Counted from the first letter of the stretch, positions 9,246 through 17,178 are shown. The stretch is 27,959 nucleotides of DNA from Candidatus Latescibacterota bacterium (GCA_022825185.1 JAJDYK010000282.1:1-27959), one strand, 5' to 3'. Notes: generated by a model not told the origin, from the sequence alone. Translations and numbers: made by a program.

Positions 9246-10130
9246 ATGGGACAATTCCAAGGAGTGGTGCCGGCGATCATCAGTCCGAAAAATGAGGATG
9301 GCACTCTAAACGAAGAGGCCTTCCGCGCCACCATGGAGTTCAATATACAAGCCGGCGTGCACGGCTTTTGGGTCGCCGGCGGCACTGGCGAGAGCGTCCT
9401 GCTCGACGACGAGGAGAACCAGCGCATCGCCGAGATCTCCGCCGACCAGAACGCGGGACGCACTCAGGTCATCATGCACGTGGGGGCCAACACCACGGCG
9501 CGGGCCGAGAAATTGGCGGCGCATGCAGCGCAAGCTGGAGTGGAAGCCATCTGCGCGGTGCCGCCCTTTTTCTACCAAGGCGACGACGATGGCGTGGTAG
9601 AATACTATCGGGCCGTGGGGGCTGCGGCCGATCGGCCGCTGTTCATCTACAACTTGCCTGGCTGCACCGGCCTCGATGTCAGTCCGGCCCTGATGCAGCG
9701 CCTAGTGGATGAAGTGCCTCAGACTACCGGTTTGAAACACTCGTCGCCGGTATTTGCCAATCTGATCGAATTCGTCGGCATGGGGCTAGACGCCTTTATC
9801 GGCAGCGGCAAGCTGATGTTGCCAGCTATGACCGTTGGGGCCGTCGGGTCGGTTGATGGTCCTTTGTGCGCCGCTCCGGAGCTGTGGATGGCTATTTGGA
9901 ATGCCTATCAGGAGGGCGATCTGGCCGCCGCAAAACAGGCTCAGGAACGGGCTAGCGCCTTTCACCGCACAGTGGCGCAATTTGGCTATTTCGGCAGCAT
10001 TTTGGCCGTGGTCAGTCAGCGCATAGGGATGGAGTGCGGCGACCCTCGGCGTCCGTTGCGAGCCGTGCGTCCCGAGGAACGCGAGACGTTGTTGGCGCAG
10101 GTGGAGGCATTGGGATTGGAGGGCTTTTGA
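9246..10130 (+). CDS. Dihydrodipicolinate synthase / N-acetylneuraminate lyase family protein
   Basis: A 294-residue class I aldolase of the DapA/NanA superfamily. The signature AGGTGESVLL (about 45-53) binds the pyruvyl carboxylate. Tyr135 (IYNLPGCTG) and Lys164 (TTGLKHSS) match the catalytic Tyr and the Schiff-base Lys. The family condenses or cleaves pyruvate with an aldehyde. Because the gene leads a sugar-importer operon rather than lysine genes, a catabolic lyase for a sialic-acid-like or keto-sugar-acid substrate is more likely than lysine synthesis. The ATG at 9246 is set by AAGGAGG 5 bases upstream; an in-frame upstream start at 9207 has no such site. 74 bases separate it from the binding-protein gene. 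Confidence 0.85.
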   Translation: MGQFQGVVPAIISPKNEDGTLNEEAFRATMEFNIQAGVHGFWVAGGTGESVLLDDEENQRIAEISADQNAGRTQVIMHVGANTTARAEKLAAHAAQAGVEAICAVPPFFYQGDDDGVVEYYRAVGAAADRPLFIYNLPGCTGLDVSPALMQRLVDEVPQTTGLKHSSPVFANLIEFVGMGLDAFIGSGKLMLPAMTVGAVGSVDGPLCAAPELWMAIWNAYQEGDLAAAKQAQERASAFHRTVAQFGYFGSILAVVSQRIGMECGDPRRPLRAVRPEERETLLAQVEALGLEGF

Positions 10131-10204
10131 CAGTCAGGTCGAGCTGCTGCGAGCCTTAAGTGGGTGTAACACGAAACATTGTAAAACGGAAAAAGGGAGA
10201 CTCG

Positions 10205-11134
10205 ATGTTTAAGCGAAAAATTGCTTTGTTCGCCAGCGCGCTGCTGGCCCTGAATGCGCCGTTGGCCGAGGCCAAGACCTTTTACTGGATTTCGCACGGC
10301 TCGCCCGCCGATCCGGTGTGGACGTATTTCTTGGCCGGGGCGCAACAGTGGAGCCAAGATACCGGTCACGAGGTCAACACTTCTTTCCACAACGGCGACG
10401 TGGCCTCGCACCAAGAGGCTGTGCGCGCCGCCATTGCCGCTGGGGCCGATGGCATTGTCACCAGCAGTCCCGACCCAGGCAGTTTGGTGCAGGTCGCTCA
10501 AGAAGCCAACGAAGCCAACATTCCGATCATCAACATGAATACGCCCGATCCCACCGCCAGTTTCGACGCATATGTCGGCGGCGATTTGGTGGCAGTCGGT
10601 CGGCAGTGGGCGCAGTATCTGGTCGATAAAGGCCACGTCAAATCCGGCGACTTCGTGTGGATGCCGGTGGAGGTGCCCGGCGCGACCTATGGCGTCCAAG
10701 AAGAACAGGGCGTCGCCAGTGTCTTTGAGCCGTTGGGCATCACGTGGGAAGTCACCGACGCGACGCTCGATCAGGCCGAAGTCATCTCTCGTATGGTTGA
10801 TTACATGACGGCCAACGGCGACAAGATCGACGCGATAATCGGCCTCGGCGATTTGGTCACCGGCAGCATCAAGCGCGTCTTTGACCAAGCCGGTTTCGCT
10901 CCCGGCGAGATTCCCGTCGTCGGCTGGGGCAACTCGCTCGATACTACCCGTGAAGTCCTCAGCGGCTACGTCAACGCAGCCATGTGGCAAGATCCGCTGG
11001 CGATCAGTTACATGGCGCTGTCGTTGGCGTCCATGGCGGCTAGCGGCATTCCGCCCGGTTTTGACGTCATCACTGGCGCGCTCTACGAGGCCGACAAGGC
11101 CCAGATCTACGACGATATCCTGTCGGGCGAATAG
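10205..11134 (+). CDS. ABC transporter sugar-binding protein (RbsB-like)
   Basis: A 309-residue periplasmic substrate-binding protein of the Peripla_BP_4/RbsB group. A classical signal peptide is present (MFKRK, hydrophobic core, likely cleavage after AEA near residue 23). The mature part begins KTFYWISHGSPADPVW and contains the type I binding-protein features AAIAAGADGIVTSSPD and IPIINMNTPDP. The ATG at 10205 was preferred to an upstream in-frame start because it begins the signal peptide and has AGGGAG just before it. The TAG stop is followed immediately by the ATG of the permease, so the two are translated together. The family binds ribose, other monosaccharides, inositol or autoinducer-2; the specificity here is unknown. 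Confidence 0.9.
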   Translation: MFKRKIALFASALLALNAPLAEAKTFYWISHGSPADPVWTYFLAGAQQWSQDTGHEVNTSFHNGDVASHQEAVRAAIAAGADGIVTSSPDPGSLVQVAQEANEANIPIINMNTPDPTASFDAYVGGDLVAVGRQWAQYLVDKGHVKSGDFVWMPVEVPGATYGVQEEQGVASVFEPLGITWEVTDATLDQAEVISRMVDYMTANGDKIDAIIGLGDLVTGSIKRVFDQAGFAPGEIPVVGWGNSLDTTREVLSGYVNAAMWQDPLAISYMALSLASMAASGIPPGFDVITGALYEADKAQIYDDILSGE

Positions 11135-12115
11135 ATGCACTCAGTCGTACAGCGTATCCTTTCGCGGCCAGAATTCGGCCCGTTCGTTCTGCTGGTCGTC
11201 ATGGTTTTTGTCTTTTGGCAGATCAATCCGGCGTTTCTGTCGTCGCGCAACATCGGCAACATGCTGGCCTTCACAGTGGAGTTAGGGCTGATTGCGCTGG
11301 CCATGACCTTGCTTATGACGTCCGGCGAATTCGACCTTTCGGTTGGTTCGTTGTTCGGGTTCTGTCCGGTGCTCATGTGGACTCTGTACAATACCGGAGC
11401 CACGTCCATTGAGGTCGGCTTTGTCCTCGCCTTGGGCACGGCAGCGGCTATCGGCCTGTGCAGCGGCTTGTTCGTCACGCGCTTGCGGATTCCCTCGTTC
11501 TTAGTGACGCTCGGCATGTTGTTGGTAGTGCGGGGCAGTGCGCTGGTGGTGACGAGTGGGTTTCCGCAGCGGACTTGGGACGCTGCAGATCTCTTGCTCG
11601 CCGAGGTGCTGGTCGGGGATTTTAACGTAGGAGGCCTGCGCGTGTACATGTCGCTGTTTTGGTTTGTGGCGGCTGCGCTGTTGCTCGGTTATTTGCTGAC
11701 GCAGACCAAGATGGGGAATTGGTTGCAAGCGGCGGGTGGTAATGCCGAAGCCGCACGTGCTCGCGGCGTGGCCGTAGAGCGCACCAAGGTCAAGCTGTTT
11801 GTGCTCTCGGCCGTCATGGCGGGTTTCGCTGGCATCATCAGCTCCATTCGCACGGCCGCGGCCAATCCCAACAGCGGCACGGGCTACGAGCTGGAGGTGA
11901 TCGCCATGGTCGTGATTGGGGGGACGGCCCTGACGGGCGGGCGCGGCACCATTATCGGCACGGTGCTCGGCGTGTTCATCTTGCGCTTGATGCGCAACGG
12001 CATCGTGCTCATTGGCGTGCCCGGACTGGCGTACAACATTTTCATCGGCGCGATCATCCTGGGCATGATGGCTCTGCATTCGTGGGTTGATCGTCGGCGA
12101 CAGGAAAGGTACTAG
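11135..12115 (+). CDS. ABC transporter permease (RbsC-like, BPD_transp_2)
   Basis: A 326-residue integral membrane protein of the ribose-type permease family. The N-terminus FGPFVLLVVMVFVFWQINPAF is the typical first helix, followed by the family block GLIALAMTLLMTSGEFDLSVGS. The cytoplasmic coupling region is seen as WLQAAGGNAEAARARGVAVERTK, and GGTALTGGRGTIIGTVLG lies near the C-terminus, both characteristic of RbsC-type permeases. About eight to ten hydrophobic segments are visible. It starts directly after the binding-protein stop. In most such operons the ATPase gene follows directly; here about 500 bases with another small gene come between. Confidence 0.92.
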   Translation: MHSVVQRILSRPEFGPFVLLVVMVFVFWQINPAFLSSRNIGNMLAFTVELGLIALAMTLLMTSGEFDLSVGSLFGFCPVLMWTLYNTGATSIEVGFVLALGTAAAIGLCSGLFVTRLRIPSFLVTLGMLLVVRGSALVVTSGFPQRTWDAADLLLAEVLVGDFNVGGLRVYMSLFWFVAAALLLGYLLTQTKMGNWLQAAGGNAEAARARGVAVERTKVKLFVLSAVMAGFAGIISSIRTAAANPNSGTGYELEVIAMVVIGGTALTGGRGTIIGTVLGVFILRLMRNGIVLIGVPGLAYNIFIGAIILGMMALHSWVDRRRQERY

Positions 12116-12118
12116 GCG

Positions 12119-12253
12119 ATGACTGGGGCGCTGGTGCAATGGAGCACATCGGCAAACATAAACAAGGAGTTACGCCGTTTTTCAAGAGATTTTGGGCACT
12201 GTATGTCTGACAAAATTGACTTCTTTAACTCCATCTTTTATACTGCAAAGTAG
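12119..12253 (+). pseudogene. Possible remnant of an earlier ATPase gene start
   Basis: A 44-codon open frame starting 3 bases after the permease stop. It begins MTGALVQ, strikingly like MTVALIQ, the first residues of the ATPase that starts at 12623, then diverges into unrelated sequence. Its position is exactly where the ATPase gene would be expected. This may be a scar of the original ATPase start left when the following cassette arrived, or a chance resemblance over seven residues. Confidence 0.25.
12216..12244 (+). promoter_or_regulatory. Strong sigma-70-like promoter for the small membrane gene
   Basis: TTGACT (12216-12221) and TATACT (12239-12244) are separated by exactly 17 bases; both hexamers match the consensus at five of six positions. 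It lies 60 bases before the ATG of the small gene, inside the sugar-importer operon. Confidence 0.65.
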
Positions 12254-12303
12254 AAGTCTTAACCCTTCGGCGAGGACGCGACGAAGGAGGAAGGAGGAGG
12301 TTC

Positions 12304-12522
12304 ATGGAGTCCACGGATCCTTTACTGATAAGCCATGCTGAACGGCTCAGCAAGTTGGAGGGAATTGCGGAGCAGCTTAATAAGATGCTGGAAACTTTCG
12401 GAGCGGAGGTTAGGGACCAACGGGCGCGGGCAGACAAGCAATTTTATACGCTGATAACGCTTATGTTTACGATGATGCTTTCTATGGCTGGTTTGGCTGT
12501 GGCAGTATTGACGAAATTGTAG
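12304..12522 (+). CDS. Small coiled-coil / single-pass membrane protein
   Basis: A 72-residue protein. Residues 1-45 are charged with a heptad-like pattern (HAERLSKLEGIAEQLNKML), suggesting a short coiled coil. Residues about 47-69 (FYTLITLMFTMMLSMAGLAV) form one membrane helix, and the chain ends TKL. This layout resembles small holin-like or XhlA-like proteins and many uncharacterised phage and plasmid proteins, but no specific family can be named. The ribosome region is very purine-rich (repeated GGAGG, 12288-12300). The gene has its own promoter and terminator and sits between two parts of an importer, so it is probably an independent insertion. A role in toxicity or membrane function is only a possibility. 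Confidence 0.6.
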   Translation: MESTDPLLISHAERLSKLEGIAEQLNKMLETFGAEVRDQRARADKQFYTLITLMFTMMLSMAGLAVAVLTKL

Positions 12523-12563
12523 GTCTTTTTGAGGCGAAATCAAAGGCCATCACCATAGGAAAG

Positions 12564-12594
12564 CGTCCGGGCTTTAAAAAGCTCGGGCGTTTTT
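12564..12594 (+). terminator. Rho-independent terminator after the small membrane gene
   Basis: CGTCCGGGCT (12564-12573) pairs with AGCTCGGGCG (12580-12589) as a 10-pair stem including two G-U pairs, with a 6-base loop, followed by TTTTT. It ends 28 bases before the ATPase ATG, so it should reduce read-through from the permease into the ATPase gene. Confidence 0.8.
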
Positions 12595-12622
12595 AATTGG
12601 GTCGTTAGAAGGCGCGGGAGAA

Positions 12623-13375
12623 ATGACAGTGGCACTAATCCAGATGAAAAACATCAGCAAGTCCTACGGACGGGTGCGCGCCCTCGAAGACGTCCATCTG
12701 ACGGTCGGTGAACGCGAGATCGTTGGCTTGCTCGGCGACAATGGGGCTGGTAAATCCACGTTGATCAAAATTCTCTCTGGGGCCGTTCCCGCCAGCGGCG
12801 GCGACATCTTCATACGCGGCGAAAAAGCTGACATCAAGAGCACAGCCGACGCCATTGACTACGGCATTGAAACCATCTATCAGGACTCGGCCCTCGTAGC
12901 GGAATTGTCCATTGCGCGGAATTTTTTCTTGGGTCGCGAGCCCCTGAAAGGCCCGGCGTTTTTAGGGCGCATGGACCAAGAGGCCATGGCGAATGTGGCC
13001 CGCACCTTGCTCAAGCAGGTGGGCATTGAAAAGGACATTCCCGCGACGACGCCCATCGGCGCGTTGTCGGGCGGCGAGCGTCAATCCGTGGCCATTGCGC
13101 GGGCCATGCACTTCGATAGCGAGCTAATCATTCTCGACGAGCCGACCAACAATTTGGGCGTCGCGGAGACGCAAGGCGTCTTGCGCTTTGTCCGCAATGC
13201 CCGCGACTCGGGCCACTCCTGCATCTTCATCGCGCACAACATCCACCACGTCTTTCAAGTTGTGGATCGCATTGTGGTGCTGCGCCAAGGCCGTGTCGTC
13301 GCCGCCGACATTGACCCCAAGGAGACGACTGTGGCCGAGGTGGAGCAGGTTATTACGGGGATGGCTAGTAGCTGA
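12623..13375 (+). CDS. Sugar ABC transporter ATP-binding protein (single domain)
   Basis: A 250-residue ATPase with one complete nucleotide-binding domain: Walker A LGDNGAGKST (about 35-44), signature LSGGERQSVAIARAM (about 149) and Walker B LIILDEPTNNLG (about 170). The N-terminal ISKSYGRVRALEDVHL is typical of the RbsA/MglA group. Those proteins usually carry two fused domains of about 500 residues; this is the shorter single-domain form that would work as a homodimer (FrcA-like). It completes the importer with the binding protein and permease upstream. The ATG has only a modest GGGAG ribosome site. Its transcription must pass the terminator at 12564-12594 or start from an unseen promoter. 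The stop is 8 bases from that of the convergent lipoprotein gene. Confidence 0.88.
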   Translation: MTVALIQMKNISKSYGRVRALEDVHLTVGEREIVGLLGDNGAGKSTLIKILSGAVPASGGDIFIRGEKADIKSTADAIDYGIETIYQDSALVAELSIARNFFLGREPLKGPAFLGRMDQEAMANVARTLLKQVGIEKDIPATTPIGALSGGERQSVAIARAMHFDSELIILDEPTNNLGVAETQGVLRFVRNARDSGHSCIFIAHNIHHVFQVVDRIVVLRQGRVVAADIDPKETTVAEVEQVITGMASS

Positions 13376-13383
13376 TCTTGTGG

Positions 13384-14466
13384 TTAATCCGCGTTATTGG
13401 CGATGGATACCTCGCCCGCTGCGGCGCGATCGGCCAAGGATTGGGCCTCGCTCGTAGGTAAGTTGCCGTTTTCGACGATGAGCACGTTGCCCCCAATGAC
13501 GACGAGGTTGGCTAATCCCGCTAGGCTAGTCAGTTTTTCGTTTTCATAGATGTTGAGGTCTTGGGCGACCTGCGCGAGGCCTTCCAATCCCGCCAACGAG
13601 ATCAGTTTTTCGTTGTTGTAGATGTTGAGGTTGCCGCCGACGCTGCTGAGGCTCGCCAGCCCGACGATGCTCGTCAGTCGCGAGTTGCTGTAAATGCTCA
13701 GGTCTTGGCCGACGTCCGTTAGGCTGGATACGTCCTCGACAATGTCCAACGCGGCATTGCGCCCAATGCGCAGGCTGCCGCCAATCTCCTTTAGAGACGA
13801 TACATCTTCTAGCGCGGTGAGGGCCAAGTTGTCTTCGATGACGAAATCGCCGCCCACGCTACTGAGATGCGAGAGGTCCTCTATGAGTTCAAGCGATGGG
13901 TTGAAGGCGATGGTGAAGCTGCCGCCGACTGTGGTGAGGCCGAATAGGCCGTCGATATTGGCCAATTGGTTGTTGTTGTCAATGCGCGCGTTGCCGCCGA
14001 CTGCGTTGAGTTTGATTAGGCCGTCCACGGCGGTCAGCTTGTCATTGTGGGAGATGCTGAAGTGCCCACCGACTGTGTGGAGGAAGGACAGCCCCTCGAT
14101 ATCGACGAGTTCGTCGTTGTCGCGGATGGTGACGTCTCCGCCCACAGAGGCGAGGTTGTTTAGCCCCTCGAAGTTTTTGAGCTCGTCGTTGTCGTGGATG
14201 GTGAGGTTGCCGTCTATGGCGCTGAGTTGGTTCAAGCCCTCAAAAAGGCCGAGGTCTATACGCGTAATTTCGAGATCGCCAGCAATGGTGTAATTGCACC
14301 GCCCCTCCTTCTCCAGCGCATCCGCGTCTTCGCGCGAGCGCACGATGCGGTCACCCGGCAGGACGTTGTCTTCACAGTCGCCGCCCGAGGTGCTACCTAT
14401 GCCCGCGTCTTCGCCGCAACCGGCCAAGACGAGCAACAAGACGAATAGGGTGGCCGCGGCGGTCAA
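13384..14466 (-). CDS. Lipoprotein with tandem 24-residue leucine-rich repeats
   Basis: A 360-residue predicted lipoprotein. The N-terminus MTAAATLFVLLLVLAGC is a signal peptide with lipobox LAGC (Cys17). After a short linker come at least ten consecutive repeats of exactly 24 residues plus a partial one, each of the form [VI]GGxLxIxxNxxLxxxxGLxxLxx, for example VGGDVTIRDNDELVDIEG and VGGNLNIYNNEKLISLAG. The pattern resembles the receptor L-domain and beta-helical leucine-rich repeats used for surface binding and adhesion. The start is a TTG overlapping the TGA stop of the upstream phosphoesterase gene (TTGA), which begins the signal peptide exactly, so translation is probably coupled. The protein is likely exposed on the cell envelope; its ligand is unknown. 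Confidence 0.8.
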   Translation of the reverse strand: MTAAATLFVLLLVLAGCGEDAGIGSTSGGDCEDNVLPGDRIVRSREDADALEKEGRCNYTIAGDLEITRIDLGLFEGLNQLSAIDGNLTIHDNDELKNFEGLNNLASVGGDVTIRDNDELVDIEGLSFLHTVGGHFSISHNDKLTAVDGLIKLNAVGGNARIDNNNQLANIDGLFGLTTVGGSFTIAFNPSLELIEDLSHLSSVGGDFVIEDNLALTALEDVSSLKEIGGSLRIGRNAALDIVEDVSSLTDVGQDLSIYSNSRLTSIVGLASLSSVGGNLNIYNNEKLISLAGLEGLAQVAQDLNIYENEKLTSLAGLANLVVIGGNVLIVENGNLPTSEAQSLADRAAAGEVSIANNAD

Positions 14467-15710
14467 TCTAGGTACCCGAGGTCGCGCAGGCGTTCTTGGA
14501 GGATCTCGGCCTCGCCGGCCGTTGCTCTTTGAGCCTGCATCTGTTGGTACGCGGAGCGATCCCGCAGGTTGCGATATTGCGCGCGGTAGTGCGATGGATC
14601 CGCGCAAACCAAATCGTCGTCGCCGTGGCGCAGGTCGCGCAGGACGTATGCGCCCGTCTGTTCGTCCTCGCGGTAGAAGTGCTGTCCATCGCACAGGCAC
14701 CACTCGCGAATGCCCTCGGCATAGCGCGCTATTTCCTCGCCGTCGATAGCCGTAGGCGACGTGACGCGCTCTGCGGGCAGGCGCAGATTGTCGGGGCTGA
14801 GAAAACCGATGCCGTATAGACTGTCTAATTCGGATAATACCCAACGCTCGGTCAACGCTGCGCTCGGCTCCAGCCAGTTCTGGCCGAACCCTTGGTAGTC
14901 AACGGGTAGATCGGCCAATGCCGCGATGGTCGGGAAGAGGTCAATGGCAGAAAGCGCTCCGTCGCGCGGAAAGGAGAACCCGCCCGGTACGTGTGCCAGC
15001 ATGGGCACGTGTACCACATTGGGATGCAGCCGGTCGCCGTGCGCCATAACCTCCCCGCAAAATCCCTCGCCGTGATCGCCGCAGATAAAGACCGCCCATT
15101 CGTCGAGGTCGATGCGCTTGAGCAGTTCGACGAGGGAAAACTCCAGCACGTGGGTCACAGCCGCTTGGTAGTAGCGCAGCGCCTCTTCTACCTGTCCAGA
15201 TGCCACCAACTGACCCAGATTGGGCCGATGGGGGATGTCGCCCAAGCCGTAGCCGCCGTGCGTGTACCAAAAGTGGAGGAACTTAAACTGCGGCCCGCTC
15301 GGCTCGATCAGTTCGGAGCACAGGTGTTCAAGTGACCCCAAGTGTTGCTGAGTGGCTGCTGGATCAACTGGCCCGATGAAAGGTGCGAAGTCGAGGAAGC
15401 GGAATACGTCTGGCCGCTCGGAAAACCCCCGGACGCTGTACCCGGCCGCGGCGAAAAGGTCGAATAGGTTGACCACGCCGGCGAACATCTTCAGGTAGGT
15501 CTGCCCAAAAAGCCCGTGCTCAAAAGGATACAGCCCGGTGAACAGCGAGGTGTGCGAAGGCCGGGTCGCTGGCGCGGTGACAAAGTAGCGCTCGGCAAAG
15601 GCGTAATCCCGCGTCAGCAGATCGAATTTGGGCGTGTTAAACCGCTGATTCGTCCGGCTCAGCGCGTCGTAGCGCCAGCAGTCGATGGAGACGATTAGGA
15701 ATTTTGACAT
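14463..15710 (-). CDS. Sulfatase-superfamily hydrolase with a threonine nucleophile
   Basis: A 415-residue protein of the alkaline phosphatase/sulfatase superfamily. The first metal ligand is in IVSIDCWRYD (Asp10). The active-site motif is ATRPSHTSLFTGLYPFEHG (about 48-66), and a second metal site is CGDHGEGF followed by HPNVVHVPML. True sulfatases have C/S-x-P-S-R, whose Cys or Ser becomes formylglycine. Here the aligned residues are Thr49-Arg-Pro-Ser-His, the T-x-P-[NS]-H pattern of nucleotide pyrophosphatase/phosphodiesterase enzymes. A phosphoesterase or phosphotransferase is therefore more likely than a sulfatase. There is no signal peptide, so it is probably cytoplasmic. It lies between the FG-GAP propeller gene and the lipoprotein gene in one minus-strand operon. 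Confidence 0.82.
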   Translation of the reverse strand: MSKFLIVSIDCWRYDALSRTNQRFNTPKFDLLTRDYAFAERYFVTAPATRPSHTSLFTGLYPFEHGLFGQTYLKMFAGVVNLFDLFAAAGYSVRGFSERPDVFRFLDFAPFIGPVDPAATQQHLGSLEHLCSELIEPSGPQFKFLHFWYTHGGYGLGDIPHRPNLGQLVASGQVEEALRYYQAAVTHVLEFSLVELLKRIDLDEWAVFICGDHGEGFCGEVMAHGDRLHPNVVHVPMLAHVPGGFSFPRDGALSAIDLFPTIAALADLPVDYQGFGQNWLEPSAALTERWVLSELDSLYGIGFLSPDNLRLPAERVTSPTAIDGEEIARYAEGIREWCLCDGQHFYREDEQTGAYVLRDLRHGDDDLVCADPSHYRAQYRNLRDRSAYQQMQAQRATAGEAEILQERLRDLGYLD

Positions 15711-15771
15711 GGATGGACAGGATTGGGGGTAGGGGAACAGGATTTATGGGATTTGTGGGATGGACAGGATT
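15711..15771. repeat. Short direct repeats in the spacer
   Basis: GGATGGACAGGATT occurs at 15711-15724 and again at 15758-15771, with a partial copy (GGAACAGGATT, about 15734-15744) between them. The spacer is G-rich on the plus strand and has no gene. It resembles low-complexity intergenic repeats that expand by slippage. No promoter or terminator is evident. Confidence 0.55.
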
Positions 15772-15804
15772 TTGGGTTTGGGTTGTTCATGTTAAATAAA
15801 CTCG

Positions 15805-17178
15805 TCAATCGAGCAGCCGCGCGTTGTACTGGTGCGGGCCGTGATGATAGCGGTCGAATCGGCTCTCGTCGAGCGGCGCGGGCGTGTAGATGTACACGGC
15901 GTCGCTGTATGGATCGTAGAGTATCACTTCCTCGCGCTCGTCGCCGCAGACATCGGCCGGAAAGCAGTGATACCATCCCATTTTGCCGCCGGTTGGCGGT
16001 GGCAACTCCGGGAAGGTTGTGACCTTGTTACCCCATCCGTCAAAGAGGGCCGCCGGGCTGTACAGCAAATCCCCTTGCTCCGGCCCATTCCAGCGCACGA
16101 TTTCCATGCCCGTGTTGTTGGGCGACTCATCGACCCGGAAGCGGCTGAGCACAGCACCGTCTTGTGCGACGATCATCACGTCCGCGTGGTGTCCGTTGTA
16201 GCGGATGGCCAATTCGCGGCCCGGTAGCTCGGGCCGCAAGTTGCCGCAGCGCACCTCCTGCCCGTGCGGCACCACATCCGCCCCCAAGTGCAGCAGGCGG
16301 CGTCCGCTGCCGTCGAGCACTTGGCCGCCGCCCGAGACAATGGCCGCTGGCTCCGTGCCCCACCGATCCACCAACACGCTGTCTGCATGGTCGCCCAAGA
16401 AGGTTTCCCACAACACGCTGCCATCGTGGTCGAGGCCGAAGTGCCCGCCGTTGACCTCGTCGCGCCCATCGCCGTCTAGGTCGCCGACGGCCGGAATGTA
16501 CGCCGCGTGTTCCGGGTAGCGATGCCACTTGCTGCGATAGTGCCACAGCACTTCGAGCCGGTCGTTGAATGCGAGGACATCACTGCCTAGCTTGACGACA
16601 AAATCGCGCGGCTGGTCGTGGCCGGAGAAGTTGGCGATTAGCAGCCGCTGATGCACGTAGTTGGGGACGTGCATTTCTCCGTCTGCGTAGGCGTTGCAGC
16701 GCGCCAGTTCCTCGGGCGCGGCGCAGCGTTTGACTGCACCCGTGCGCCCGTCGAGGATGGCTATGTGTACGTCTGCGAGGTTCCATTTGCTGGTGCGCTT
16801 CACGTGGGAATCGACGAGGAAGCAGAGGACTTCTTGCCGCCCGTCTTGGTCGATGTCGCAGATGGCAACCGGCCCTGGGCGATCGGGAGAAATCGTCGCG
16901 AGGCGTCCCGACTTATCCGCGTCGAGCGCGGTAAAATCCCGGTTCCCCACTGACCAGAGCGGCTCGCCGGCGAGCGAAAAGGCTCCTAGAAAGCAGGGCT
17001 TGATGCCCCCGAGGGCATTGTACACGAGGAAATCGACCTGTCCGTCTCCAGTCAGGTCGCCGATGCGAATGTCCCCGCCGGTGCGCTCGCGGAGGAACTC
17101 GTCGGGCAGGGAAACTTTTTTGTAGAGTAAGGCCGCTGCGTCTTGCACGAATCGCAACTCAGGGATTGGCGTGAGCAA
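15805..17178 (-). CDS. FG-GAP / rhamnogalacturonan lyase-like beta-propeller protein
   Basis: A 457-residue protein made of propeller blades with calcium-type loops: DLTGDGQVD (41-49), DIDQDGRQE (about 108-116) and DLDGDGRDE (about 233-241). Near the C-terminus, DVCGDEREEVILYDP followed by DAVYIYTP closely resembles the closing blade of family 11 rhamnogalacturonan lyases. No signal peptide is visible in the chosen frame. It may be cytoplasmic or the start may be wrong: the assigned start is a TTG at 17178 with no clear ribosome site, and a GTG ten codons downstream is an alternative. Polysaccharide-lyase activity is possible but catalytic residues cannot be confirmed. It is the first gene of the operon with the phosphoesterase and the lipoprotein. 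Confidence 0.68.
   Translation of the reverse strand: MLTPIPELRFVQDAAALLYKKVSLPDEFLRERTGGDIRIGDLTGDGQVDFLVYNALGGIKPCFLGAFSLAGEPLWSVGNRDFTALDADKSGRLATISPDRPGPVAICDIDQDGRQEVLCFLVDSHVKRTSKWNLADVHIAILDGRTGAVKRCAAPEELARCNAYADGEMHVPNYVHQRLLIANFSGHDQPRDFVVKLGSDVLAFNDRLEVLWHYRSKWHRYPEHAAYIPAVGDLDGDGRDEVNGGHFGLDHDGSVLWETFLGDHADSVLVDRWGTEPAAIVSGGGQVLDGSGRRLLHLGADVVPHGQEVRCGNLRPELPGRELAIRYNGHHADVMIVAQDGAVLSRFRVDESPNNTGMEIVRWNGPEQGDLLYSPAALFDGWGNKVTTFPELPPPTGGKMGWYHCFPADVCGDEREEVILYDPYSDAVYIYTPAPLDESRFDRYHHGPHQYNARLLD

Noticed and set aside
13400..14230. Regularly spaced similar DNA segments that could suggest a CRISPR array
   Set aside because: The 72-base period is coding and in frame throughout; units are diverged rather than identical, and there are no cas genes.
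13694..14293. Long plus-strand open frame opposite the lipoprotein gene
   Set aside because: It mirrors the 72-base period of the leucine-rich repeats on the other strand and is a by-product of their codon pattern; it has no ribosome site or family motif.
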